From Verrucomicrobiota bacterium (lineage in GTDB: Bacteria > Verrucomicrobiota > Verrucomicrobiia > Opitutales > Opitutaceae): 14,459 nucleotides of DNA. How positions within the stretch are numbered: the first letter of the stretch is position 1; every line of letters starts with the position of its first letter. The stretch is taken from assembly GCA_030916665.1 (NCBI GenBank), contig JAUPWC010000013.1, positions 1-14,459 on the forward strand, written 5' to 3'. Both the position numbers and the translations under genes were made by a program. Of this stretch, positions 6,252 to 14,333 are shown piece by piece. Below the pieces are notes generated by a model. That model was given only the letters and a program-made list of their open reading frames with translations, searched no databases and was not told the origin of the DNA.

Positions 6252-8006
6252 ATGACCCCCTACGACCACGCCGTCATCGCGTTCTACTTCGCCTTCATGC
6301 TGGGGATGGGCTGGCTGGTGGCGCGCTTCGTCCGCAACACCAGCGACTACTTCCGCGGCGGCGGGCAGATGCTGTGGTGGCTGGTGGGCAGCTCGGCGTT
6401 CATGACGCAGTTCAGCGCGTGGACCTTCACGGGCGCGGCGAGCATGGCCTACACCGAGGGCTGGCCCATCCTGCTGCTCTACTTCGCCAACGCCGTGGGC
6501 TTCGTGTTCAACTGGCTCTACTTCGGCGCGCGCTCCCGCCAGATGCGCGTCATCACCGTGATCGAGGCCGTGCGCATCCGGTTCAGCCCGGCCAACGAGC
6601 AGGTCTTCACCTGGCTGCAGGTGCCGCTGAGCACGCTCTACGCCGGCATCTGGCTCAACGGCCTCTGCGTGTTCCTCACCGCCGCCTTCGGCTTCGACCT
6701 CGAGTTCACCATCATCGTGACGGGTGCGGTCGTCGTGCTCATGACCATCTTCGCCGGCAGCTGGGCCGCGGTGGCGGGGGATTTCATCCAGGTGCTCATC
6801 CTCATGCCGGTCTCGGTCGTCGCGGCCTTCCTGTCGTTGCAGGCCGTCGGCGGACCGGCGGAGTTCGTCGGGCGCCTGCCGGCCGGTCATCTCGACCTGG
6901 GGCGCCTGCTCGACTCCAAGCTCCTCCTGCTCTGGGGCGTCGCGGTGCTCATCAAGCAGTTCATCTCCGCCAACAACATCCTCGATTCGTCGCGCTACCT
7001 CTGCGTCAAGGACGGCTCGCACGCCCGCAAGGCCGCGCTGCTCGGCGCGGTGCTCTTCATCGTCGGCCCGGTCATCTGGTTCATCCCGCCCATGGCCGCG
7101 CGCATCCTGCACCCGGATCTTTCGTCCGTGTTTCCCGGACTCACCAACCCCGCGGAGGGGGCCTTCCTCGCCATGTGTCTGCAGACCATGCCCGCCGGCA
7201 TGCTCGGCCTGCTGCTCAGCGGCATCTTCGCCGCGACGATGTCGTCCATGGACAGCGGGCTCAACCGCAACGTCGGCATCTTCGTGAAGAGTTTCTACCA
7301 GCCCGTGCTGCGCCCGCAGGCCACCGACCGCGAACTCGTCGTGACCGGCCGCATCACCACCACGGTCATGGGCGTGCTCGTCATCCTCGCGGCGCTCAAT
7401 TTCAGCCGGATGAAGGACCTCGGCCTGTTCGAGCTCATGCAGCAGTTCGGCACGCTTGTCGCCGTGCCGCTGACCATCCCGCTCGTGCTGTGCATCATCG
7501 TGCAGCGCACGCCGCCCTGGGCCGGCTGGTCCACGATGGCGGCCTCCTTCGCCGGCTCGGTGGTCGCGACCTACGTCTTGGACACAGCGTGGTTGCAGGA
7601 GACCTTCCACACCGGTCCCCTCAGCCCGGCCGAGCGCAACTACTGGACCGTTTCCGCCGGCCTCTTCCTCAACGTCACCGCCGGCTGCCTCTGGTTCTTC
7701 GGCACGCGCGCCTTCTGGAACTCGTCCTCGCCGGAGTATCGCGAGCGCGTCGGCCGGTTTTTTGCCGACATGCGCACCCCGATCGATTTCCAGAAGGAGA
7801 TCGGCGAGGCCTCCGACCACCAGCAGGGCCGCGTGCTCGGCCTGCTCAGCCTCGGCTACGGTGCGTTCATCACCCTGCTGGCGCTCATCCCCAATCCGCC
7901 CGCGGGCCGGCTCGGCTTCGGCTTCTGCGGTGCCGTGCTGATCGTCATCGGCTGGGCGCTCCGTCGTCCGGCACGGACCAAATCCGTTCCGCCGGCCGCC
8001 GGTTAA
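6252..8006 (+). CDS. Sodium/solute symporter (SSS family, SLC5-like), probable sugar importer
   Basis: This 584-residue inner-membrane protein is expected to import a sugar or sugar acid with sodium. It has about 13 or 14 hydrophobic segments, starting at residues 5-27 (YDHAVIAFYFAF...), and a typical TM2 at about 41-67 (SAFMTQFSAWTFTGAAS). The family signature covers about 316-345 (AGMLGLLLSGIFAATMSSMDSGLN), with T329, S331 and S332 in the stretch that forms the Na2 sodium site in known relatives. Length is usual for bacterial SSS members. The ATG at 6252 opens directly into the first helix; the leader CTGTCCCGCCCC is pyrimidine-rich and has no Shine-Dalgarno sequence. It is the first gene of the rightward operon and follows the candidate operator. 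With no TonB-dependent SusC-like gene here, it is the main visible import route for the operon. Transported substrate: unknown. Confidence 0.94.
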   Translation: MTPYDHAVIAFYFAFMLGMGWLVARFVRNTSDYFRGGGQMLWWLVGSSAFMTQFSAWTFTGAASMAYTEGWPILLLYFANAVGFVFNWLYFGARSRQMRVITVIEAVRIRFSPANEQVFTWLQVPLSTLYAGIWLNGLCVFLTAAFGFDLEFTIIVTGAVVVLMTIFAGSWAAVAGDFIQVLILMPVSVVAAFLSLQAVGGPAEFVGRLPAGHLDLGRLLDSKLLLLWGVAVLIKQFISANNILDSSRYLCVKDGSHARKAALLGAVLFIVGPVIWFIPPMAARILHPDLSSVFPGLTNPAEGAFLAMCLQTMPAGMLGLLLSGIFAATMSSMDSGLNRNVGIFVKSFYQPVLRPQATDRELVVTGRITTTVMGVLVILAALNFSRMKDLGLFELMQQFGTLVAVPLTIPLVLCIIVQRTPPWAGWSTMAASFAGSVVATYVLDTAWLQETFHTGPLSPAERNYWTVSAGLFLNVTAGCLWFFGTRAFWNSSSPEYRERVGRFFADMRTPIDFQKEIGEASDHQQGRVLGLLSLGYGAFITLLALIPNPPAGRLGFGFCGAVLIVIGWALRRPARTKSVPPAAG

Positions 8007-8052
8007 CCATCCAACCGTCGCTTCGCTGCCCTTCGCCCGTTCCCGGACTAAC

Positions 8053-9135
8053 ATGCCCGCACCCCGTGGAAAACTCGTCCTCCTGCCGCCGAACCGCGTG
8101 TGGCGCACCTACCAGGGTGGGCGGGAGCTCGACGCGCTCGCCGGCGCCACCGCTCCCGCCGACGGCCATTTCCCCGAGGACTGGATCGCCTCGACCACGC
8201 GCGCGATCAACGCCGGCCGCGAGCACCTCCGCGAAGGCGTTTCCCGGGTCGTCGTCGGGGGCGAACCGCACGACTTCGCCGCGCTGCTCGCCGCCGACCC
8301 GGATTATTTCCTCGGCGCGGCCCATGTCGCGAAACACGGCGCGCAACCGCACCTGCTGGTCAAGCTGCTCGATCCGTCCATCCGCCTGCACTTCCAGGTT
8401 CACCCGACGGCCGATTTCGCGCGCCGCTTCCTCGGTTCGCCCAGCGGCAAGACCGAGGCCTACCACGTCGTCGCCACGCGGCCGGAAGTCGTGGCGCCCT
8501 ACATTTGCCTCGGCTTCCAGCGTCCGCCGTCGCGGGCCGAGCTCCGTCGCATGATCGAGACGCAGGACATCGCCGCCCTCGAGGCCTGCTTCGACAAAAT
8601 TCCGGTCAAACCCGGCGACACCTTCCTCGTGCCCGGCGGTGTGCCACATGCGCTGGGCGAGGGCGTTTTCCTCGTCGAGATCCAGGAACCGAGCGACCTC
8701 GTCGTGCGTTTCGAGTTTGAACGCGGCGGCTACGTGCTGCCCGAGAGCGCGCGCTTCATGGGCCGCGGACTGGATTTCTGCCTCGACGTCTTCGACCTCG
8801 CGCCCTGGTCGCTCTCACGCGTGGCGGTCGAGGCGGCACGCCAGCCGCTGCGGCGCCGCGCGCTCGGGCCCGATTCCTGGCAGGACGACCTCGTCGGTCC
8901 CGCGCAGACGCCGTGCTTCCGTGTGCGCAAAAGCCACCTGCGCGGCCCCGTCGCCAAATCCGAAGACGCCGCCCACATCGGCATCGTGACCGGTGGCCGC
9001 GTGACGGTCGAAGCGGGCGACGAGCGCCACGATTTCAAGCCTGGCGAGAAATTCTTCTGCCCCGCCGGACTCGGGGCGCTGCGCTACTCGCCCGAACCCA
9101 CCGCCGAGATCCTCGAATGTTTTCCTCCTGCCTGA
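8053..9135 (+). CDS. Class I mannose-6-phosphate isomerase-like protein
   Basis: The 360-residue protein has the metal-binding cupin layout of ManA-type isomerases, which interconvert aldose and ketose phosphates in the cytoplasm. Four likely zinc ligands are in place: Q115 and H117 in RLHFQVHP, E135 in SGKTEAYH, and H199 in VPGGVPHALGEG. IQEPSD follows at 210-215, and a second small cupin-like domain ends the protein (about 310-350, ending in FKPGEKFFCPAGLGALRYSP). The N-terminus is unusual: the common WGG motif is replaced by VWRTYQGG, followed by EDWIASTTRA (42-51), so the substrate may not be mannose 6-phosphate. It starts 46 bases after the symporter, ends one base before the next ATG, and shows no Shine-Dalgarno sequence. 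An isomerase here fits processing of an imported sugar. A pure sugar-binding cupin is less likely, since all ligands are kept. Confidence 0.85.
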   Translation: MPAPRGKLVLLPPNRVWRTYQGGRELDALAGATAPADGHFPEDWIASTTRAINAGREHLREGVSRVVVGGEPHDFAALLAADPDYFLGAAHVAKHGAQPHLLVKLLDPSIRLHFQVHPTADFARRFLGSPSGKTEAYHVVATRPEVVAPYICLGFQRPPSRAELRRMIETQDIAALEACFDKIPVKPGDTFLVPGGVPHALGEGVFLVEIQEPSDLVVRFEFERGGYVLPESARFMGRGLDFCLDVFDLAPWSLSRVAVEAARQPLRRRALGPDSWQDDLVGPAQTPCFRVRKSHLRGPVAKSEDAAHIGIVTGGRVTVEAGDERHDFKPGEKFFCPAGLGALRYSPEPTAEILECFPPA

Positions 9136-9136
9136 C

Positions 9137-10141
9137 ATGAACCGTCGCCCTGTTGTCTTCGCCGCCCTGACCGACGCGGAACTCCGTGAATTTCTGCCCG
9201 AGCCGCTGCTCGGCGAGGTGCGCGCCCTCGCGGGCAGTTTCTCCGTCTGCGACCCGACCGCCGGGTCCCTGGAGGACTTCGCCGCCGCCCTCGCCGCCGC
9301 CAACCCCGAGGTGTTGCTCGGCTGCTGGAAAACCCCGGCGCTGCCCGCCACGCTGCCGTCGAATCTCCGCTACGTGTGCTACCTCTGCGGCTCCGTGCGC
9401 CGGCTGGTCACGCGCCCGCAGCTGGAAACCGGCCTGCTGATCACCAACTGGGGCGGCTCGATCAGCCGCATCGTGGCCGAGTGGGCGCTGTTTCACATCC
9501 TGTCGTGCCTGCGCCGCGCCACCTACTGGACCATCGCCATGCACGAGGAAGGCGCGTGGAAAAACGGCGGCAGCGAAACCGCCTCGCTCTTCGGGCGTCG
9601 CGTCGGCCTGCACGGCTTCGGCCAGATCGCGCGCGAGCTGGTGCAATTGCTCCGCCCCTTCGGCGCGCCGATCACGGCCTTCGCGCCTGATGTCACGCCG
9701 GGCACCGCCGCCGGTCTCGGCCTCGCCTGCGCCGGCTCGTTGGAGGAACTCTTCGCCGAGAACGACATCATCGTGGAACTCGCCCCGCTCAACGACTCCA
9801 CGCGCGGCATCGTGCGCGAGGAACATCTGCGCCTCATCCGTCCGGGCGGCGTGTTCGTGAACGTCGGCCGCGGCGCCGTGGTGGACGAGGCCGCGCTGCT
9901 CCGCGTGGCCCAGGAAGGCCGCATCCAGATCGGGCTCGATGTCTATTCCGTCGAACCGCTGCCCGCCGACTCGCCGTTTCGCGGCCTGCGCAACGTCACG
10001 CTCACGCCGCACATCGCCGGCCCGACCACCGACCGCCGGCGCGACGCCGGCGCCTTCGCCCTCGCCAACCTCCGCGCCTACTGCACCGGCCGGCCCCTGC
10101 AGGCCGTGGTCACGCCGGAGGTTTACGACACCGCGACCTGA
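9137..10141 (+). CDS. D-2-hydroxyacid dehydrogenase family protein (phosphoglycerate dehydrogenase-like)
   Basis: This 334-residue cytoplasmic oxidoreductase belongs to the NAD(P)-dependent D-2-hydroxyacid dehydrogenases, which interconvert 2-hydroxyacids and 2-oxoacids. The nucleotide-binding loop is GLHGFGQIAR (157-166). The expected catalytic residues are R245 in NVGRGAVVDE, E273 in YSVEPLP and H292 in LTPHIAG. The N-terminal substrate domain (1-100) is divergent, and there is no C-terminal ACT domain, so it is not a full-length SerA. Start ATG 9137 lies one base after the isomerase stop, a clear sign of co-transcription; the leader TTTTCCTCCTGCCTGAC lacks a Shine-Dalgarno sequence. In a sugar-acid pathway it could reduce or oxidise an aldonate, glyoxylate or keto-acid intermediate, but no specific reaction can be assigned. 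Confidence 0.92.
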   Translation: MNRRPVVFAALTDAELREFLPEPLLGEVRALAGSFSVCDPTAGSLEDFAAALAAANPEVLLGCWKTPALPATLPSNLRYVCYLCGSVRRLVTRPQLETGLLITNWGGSISRIVAEWALFHILSCLRRATYWTIAMHEEGAWKNGGSETASLFGRRVGLHGFGQIARELVQLLRPFGAPITAFAPDVTPGTAAGLGLACAGSLEELFAENDIIVELAPLNDSTRGIVREEHLRLIRPGGVFVNVGRGAVVDEAALLRVAQEGRIQIGLDVYSVEPLPADSPFRGLRNVTLTPHIAGPTTDRRRDAGAFALANLRAYCTGRPLQAVVTPEVYDTAT

Positions 10142-10200
10142 TTTTTTTGATTTTCGATTCTGGATTTTCGATTTCCGAAAACAGCCCCGTTCCCTGTCTG
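10142..10200 (+). repeat. T-rich spacer with a direct repeat GATTTTCGATT
   Basis: The 59 bases between the dehydrogenase and the DUF2264 gene hold two exact copies of GATTTTCGATT (10149-10159 and 10163-10173) after a run of seven T residues. This is the largest interruption in the last five genes and is very unlike the surrounding GC-rich DNA. It may be a decayed dispersed repeat, a bent-DNA or internal promoter region, or a weak pause site. No inverted repeat strong enough for a terminator was seen. Confidence 0.55.
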
Positions 10201-12156
10201 ATGACCTCCTCGCCCCTGCCGCTGCCCGCCGCCTACCGCCATTGGCAGGATGCCGCCCGCCGGCTGCTCGAGCCGCTCGCCGCGCTCATGGCGCCCGGCC
10301 GGGCGGACCTGCCGATTGCCGGACAGCCCTCCGACCACGACGCGCAGGCCGACCGGCTGGAATCCTTCGCGCGTCCGCTCGTGCTCGCGGCGTTCTGGCT
10401 GCAATCCGCGCCGCGACCGGAGGATGCCGCGCTGCGCGAGCAGGTAGCCGCGTGGTTTCGTGCCGGCCTGGCCCTCGGCACCGACCCGGCTTCGCCGCAG
10501 TATTGGGGACCCGATGCGAGCTACCACCAACACCACGTCGAGATGGGTCTCATGGCCATCGCGCTCCAGCTCGCCCCGCGCGACTTGTGGAAACCGTTGC
10601 CGTCGGAGGTCCGCGCGCAGGTGCTGCGCTGGTTCGCGACCTGCCGCGGCGGTGGCATCGTCAACAACAACCACTTGTTCATGTCGGTGCATATTCTGGA
10701 GTTTCTCGGGAAGGAAGGCGCCGCGCACCGCACCGACCGCGCCGTCATCAAGGCCCATCTCAACCAGCTTGAGACCATGCACCGCGGCGGCGGCTGGTTC
10801 GAGGACGGCATCAACCAGGCCTACGACCACTACAACGCCTACGCCTTCCACTTCTACGGCCTGATGTGGGCGCACCTGCACGGAGCGAGTGACATCACCC
10901 GCGCGCAACGCTGGCGCGACTGGGCGCGGCTCTTCGTCGCCGACTACGCCCACTTCTTCGCCGCCAGCGGCGAGCATCCGGCCTTCGGCCGCTCCATCAC
11001 CTACCGGTTCAACGGCCTCAACGTCTTCGGCCTCGCCCTCGCCGAGAACGGCACCGACCTCGCGCCCGGGATGCTGCGCCGCCTCTGCACGCGCAACCTC
11101 GACTTCTTCCTCTCGCGCCCGATCTTCACGGCCCAAGGCGCACTCGGGCCGGGCTTCACCGACATTTTCCCGAAGATCATCGAGCCCTACTCCGCGCCGG
11201 CCTCGCCCTACTGGGCCGCCAAGGGCTTCACGCCGCTGCTGCTGCCATCCGAGCATCCGTTCTGGAACGAGCCCGAGCAACCCCTGCCCGCCGAGCGCGG
11301 CTTCGTGCGCGTCATGCCCGCGCCGGGTCTCGTCACGCGCAGCACGCCCGACGGCGAGGTCGAGATCCTCAATGCCGGCTCGATGGTCGGCAACACGCAG
11401 CTCCGCTACGGCGCGTGGAAATGGAGCAAGCTCAGCTACCGCACCGGCGTCCACTTCACCTACGCCTTCCCGGAAATTTCCAACGTCTCCTTCGACAGCG
11501 CGCTCACGCAGCAGCTCGACGACGGCCGCCTCTTTGGCCGCCACTCCACGGTCGCGGTCGAATTGGACGCCGACCATCTCGGTTATTCCTGGAACATGGG
11601 TTTCAAGACCGGCCAGGTGAACACGAGCGTCGAAACCTTCGTCTTCTGGCGCGCCGGCTGGCTGCTGCACGTCCACCACGTCGCGCCGCGCCAGCCCGTC
11701 GTGCTGCGCCTCGGCGGCTTCGCCCTCCCCGCCGCCGCGGGCGACGCCCTCGCCGCCACCCCGATCCTCGCGCCCGCCGATCAGCACCCGCACGACCACG
11801 CCACCGCCCTCATCGGCCGTAGCACCTCCGGCCGCGAGACGATCCTCCAACACCTCGGCGCTCCCCTCGCGTTCGAGTGGGATGCACGCACCGACGACAC
11901 CACGGAGCGCCGCCACGTCGCGGCGCCCCACCACCTCACGCCCGTCTTTCGCACCGCGCGCAGCGCCGAGCCGCGCCTTCTCCTCGCCCTCTCCTACGCT
12001 GGCCCGGCCCGCGAACCGCTCTGGTCCGTCAAGCACACCGCGCCCGGTCAGCTCCACCTCTGGCACCCCGCCCACGGCGACTGGCGTCTCGCGCATTGGT
12101 CCCTGCCCGCGCTCCCCCGGCCGCTGGATGACACGACTCACCGCACTTTCCCATGA
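10201..12156 (+). CDS. DUF2264 domain protein, putative intracellular carbohydrate-active enzyme
   Basis: The 651-residue protein matches the DUF2264 family. Family-like stretches are ESFARPLVLAAFWL (54-67), TDPASPQYWGP (94-104), NNNHLFMSVHILEFLG (155-170), GGWFEDGINQAYDHYNAYAFHFY (197-219) and FGRSITYRFN (262-271). Together they suggest an alpha/alpha-toroid in the first 400 residues and a beta-sandwich after it, similar in layout to heparinase-type lyases. I recall some DUF2264 proteins being classed as GH154 beta-glucuronidases; that needs checking and would fit a rhamnose-glucuronate substrate. No signal peptide is visible, so it is probably cytoplasmic. The ATG at 10201 was preferred to a TTG at 10147, because the TTG would add an 18-residue tail coded by the T-rich repeat. 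Its stop overlaps the next start as ATGA. Confidence 0.85.
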   Translation: MTSSPLPLPAAYRHWQDAARRLLEPLAALMAPGRADLPIAGQPSDHDAQADRLESFARPLVLAAFWLQSAPRPEDAALREQVAAWFRAGLALGTDPASPQYWGPDASYHQHHVEMGLMAIALQLAPRDLWKPLPSEVRAQVLRWFATCRGGGIVNNNHLFMSVHILEFLGKEGAAHRTDRAVIKAHLNQLETMHRGGGWFEDGINQAYDHYNAYAFHFYGLMWAHLHGASDITRAQRWRDWARLFVADYAHFFAASGEHPAFGRSITYRFNGLNVFGLALAENGTDLAPGMLRRLCTRNLDFFLSRPIFTAQGALGPGFTDIFPKIIEPYSAPASPYWAAKGFTPLLLPSEHPFWNEPEQPLPAERGFVRVMPAPGLVTRSTPDGEVEILNAGSMVGNTQLRYGAWKWSKLSYRTGVHFTYAFPEISNVSFDSALTQQLDDGRLFGRHSTVAVELDADHLGYSWNMGFKTGQVNTSVETFVFWRAGWLLHVHHVAPRQPVVLRLGGFALPAAAGDALAATPILAPADQHPHDHATALIGRSTSGRETILQHLGAPLAFEWDARTDDTTERRHVAAPHHLTPVFRTARSAEPRLLLALSYAGPAREPLWSVKHTAPGQLHLWHPAHGDWRLAHWSLPALPRPLDDTTHRTFP

Positions 12157-14333
12157 TCGCACTCGCCCCGTCGCTCCGCGCCACCGCCCTCGTTTTTGCC
12201 ACCGCCGCCGCCGCGCTCATCGCCGCCGAGCCTAAGACCCGCGACAAGGCGCCGGACGGATTTTACGCCGGCTACACCGGCTTCGCGTTGCCGGCCGAGC
12301 CGGTGCTGCCCGCGGGCGAGTCGCACCCGTCGCTCTGGTTCCGCGCCACCGACCTGCCCACGCTCCGGGGCCGGCTCACCGCCGACAACTACGCCCGCCG
12401 CCGCTGGGCCGCGGTGCTCGGGCGCGCCGACCTGGCCCAACCGCTGCCCGCCGCACCGACCGCGCAGGACAAGACCGAGGTGATCCACAAATACTACGGC
12501 GCCGCCTCGATGGCGGCCCGCTCCCATGCGGTCGCCGCACTGTTGGTCGACGACCCTGCCGCCGCGGACGCCCACCGCCAGCGGGCGGTTGAGTTCCTGC
12601 TCCGTGCCTACGACGGCCCCATCTTCGAGTTGGATTCCAACGTGAAGAACGGCCCCGTCGACGAAATCTACCGCGGTTCCTGGCTCCAGAACTACGCCCA
12701 CGCCTACGACTGCGTGCAGCCCACTCTCACGCCCGCCGAAGACGCCGCCATCCGCGAACGCCTCGCCCGCGAGGCCCGTTGCGTCCACGAAAACCTTTAC
12801 CGTTGGACCCCGGCCAGTCCCCACAACCATCTCTCCAAACCCGCGTGGGGCCTCGGCTCGATGGCGCTCACCCTCTCCGGCCACCCGGAAGCCCGGGCCT
12901 GGCTCGCCCGCGCCCTCGAAGCCTCGAACCGCAACACGCGCTACTTCTTCAGCGGCGACGGCCTCTACCGCGAGGGCACGCACTACCTCGTGTTCTCGCT
13001 GACCAACTTCGTGCCTTTCCTCTGGCACTACCGCAACGTCTCGGGCGTCGACGGCTTCACGCCCTTCCAGCCCGTTTTCGAGGCGATGGTCGCGACCCGC
13101 AACAGCCGGGGCTGGTTGCCCAATCTCGAGGACTCCTACCTCCGCCCGACGCCCACCCACCTCGCCGCCAGCGCCTACCGCTCCGCACCCACCGCGCTTC
13201 ACTCGACCGCACCGCTCGCCGAAATCCTCGCCTGGAGCTACCGGACCGCCGACCTCGGGCCGTTCGAGGACGAACGCGGCACCAGCGGACTCAATTACAC
13301 CGGTGCGAGCTGGGACTACCCGCTCGAGCTTGACGAGTTGCTCACCCACGACCCTGCGCTCCACGCCACCGCCCCCGACGCCGCGCCCAATCGCTTCCTC
13401 GCGGGCGGCCAGAGTGTGCTCCGCAGCCCGTGGTCGCGGCGCGGCCCCGGCCAGCGCTATCTGCTCTTCCACGGCGTGGCCGTCGCCGACAACCACAATC
13501 ACGACGACCAGCTCAGCTTCATCATCGAGGCCGAGGGCCAGCTCATGGCCTCCGACTCCGGCTACTCGCGTGGCACCTACGCCGGCGCCGAGCGCACCGC
13601 CTGGTATAACCAGACCCCCGCTCATAATACCCTTACCTTCGACGGCAAACCGGCCGGCCGGGATCCGTCCAACCAGACCCCGCTCTCGGAACAATGGACC
13701 AAGCCGGGCCTCGTCGTCGTGCAAAAGACCGAGTTCGCCCTGCCCAAGAGCGCGGTGTGGAAACGCGCCATCTGCTGGATCGCGGACGACTACTACGTCG
13801 TCATCGACCGCGTGTTCGCCAAACAGCTCCTGGCCATCCAGTCCTACCTCCACGCCGGGCGAGGCACCCTCGCCCGCACCGCGGCCGGTCATACCTGGAC
13901 CTATCCGGCCGACCGCTACGGCGCCGCAGCGCGGTTCCACGCCACCGTCATCGCCCCCGATGCCGGCCTCACCGAGAAATCCGGCGAGCTGACCTACATC
14001 AAGGGCGACTACGCTCCGTTCCCCTACCTGGAGATCGCCTGGGCCTCCGGCGCCTCCCGCGCGCTCATGGTGCTCCAGCCGGCCGCCGCGGAGGCTCCGG
14101 CCCCGTTTGCCGTCGCCGACCGCAGCACCCCCACCCACACGGCCTGCGTCGTCACCACTCCCACGGAACGGACCACGATCGCCACCGGCGCCGGCCCGCT
14201 GACGCTCGACGGCATCGAGTCCGACGCCACGCTCCTCGTCGTCCGCCGCGACCTCGGCGGCCAGGTCCTCGCCCACTTCGCCGCGGGGGGATCCTATCTA
14301 CGCGTCGACGGTCGCGCCATGACTACGCCATGA
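12153..14333 (+). CDS. Secreted heparinase II/III family protein, probable polysaccharide lyase
   Basis: This 726-residue protein probably cleaves a uronic-acid polysaccharide or oligosaccharide by beta-elimination outside the cytoplasm. Residues 1-25 form a signal peptide (MIALAPSLRATALVFATAAA, cleavage near LIAA-EP). An alpha/alpha-toroid domain follows (about 60-400), with PHNHLSKPAWGLG (223-235) and FFSGDGLYREGTHY (265-278). The C-terminal heparinase II/III beta-sheet domain begins near 417 and holds DNHNHDDQLSF (446-456), DSGYSRGTYAGAE (468-480) and PAHNTLTFDG (489-498). N225/H226, Y272, H277, H450, Y471 and H491 are candidate metal or catalytic residues by analogy with PL15/PL17/PL21-type enzymes. 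I could not assign a PL family. It begins in an ATGA overlap with the DUF2264 gene and ends in another with the next gene, so expression is coupled. A non-catalytic or hydrolase role is less likely but possible. Confidence 0.88.
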   Translation: MIALAPSLRATALVFATAAAALIAAEPKTRDKAPDGFYAGYTGFALPAEPVLPAGESHPSLWFRATDLPTLRGRLTADNYARRRWAAVLGRADLAQPLPAAPTAQDKTEVIHKYYGAASMAARSHAVAALLVDDPAAADAHRQRAVEFLLRAYDGPIFELDSNVKNGPVDEIYRGSWLQNYAHAYDCVQPTLTPAEDAAIRERLAREARCVHENLYRWTPASPHNHLSKPAWGLGSMALTLSGHPEARAWLARALEASNRNTRYFFSGDGLYREGTHYLVFSLTNFVPFLWHYRNVSGVDGFTPFQPVFEAMVATRNSRGWLPNLEDSYLRPTPTHLAASAYRSAPTALHSTAPLAEILAWSYRTADLGPFEDERGTSGLNYTGASWDYPLELDELLTHDPALHATAPDAAPNRFLAGGQSVLRSPWSRRGPGQRYLLFHGVAVADNHNHDDQLSFIIEAEGQLMASDSGYSRGTYAGAERTAWYNQTPAHNTLTFDGKPAGRDPSNQTPLSEQWTKPGLVVVQKTEFALPKSAVWKRAICWIADDYYVVIDRVFAKQLLAIQSYLHAGRGTLARTAAGHTWTYPADRYGAAARFHATVIAPDAGLTEKSGELTYIKGDYAPFPYLEIAWASGASRALMVLQPAAAEAPAPFAVADRSTPTHTACVVTTPTERTTIATGAGPLTLDGIESDATLLVVRRDLGGQVLAHFAAGGSYLRVDGRAMTTP

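Noticed and set aside
6117..8108. 663-codon minus-strand open frame opposite the symporter
   Set aside because: Low-complexity translation rich in H, D, E, R and G with no domain; the plus strand codes a clear membrane protein.
6374..8554. 726-codon plus-strand frame overlapping the symporter and the isomerase
   Set aside because: It is an out-of-frame shadow crossing two well-supported genes, with arginine/proline/histidine-rich low complexity.
10147..10200. TTG start that would extend the DUF2264 protein by 18 residues
   Set aside because: The extension is coded by the T-rich repeat, adds no signal peptide, and the ATG at 10201 begins close to the conserved domain.
10123..12162. 679-codon minus-strand frame opposite the DUF2264 gene
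   Set aside because: No domain is recognisable and it spans the intergenic repeat; the opposite strand carries the conserved protein.
12138..14276. 712-codon minus-strand frame opposite the lyase gene
   Set aside because: Glycine/valine/glutamate-rich low complexity with no motif, typical of the antisense of a GC-rich gene.
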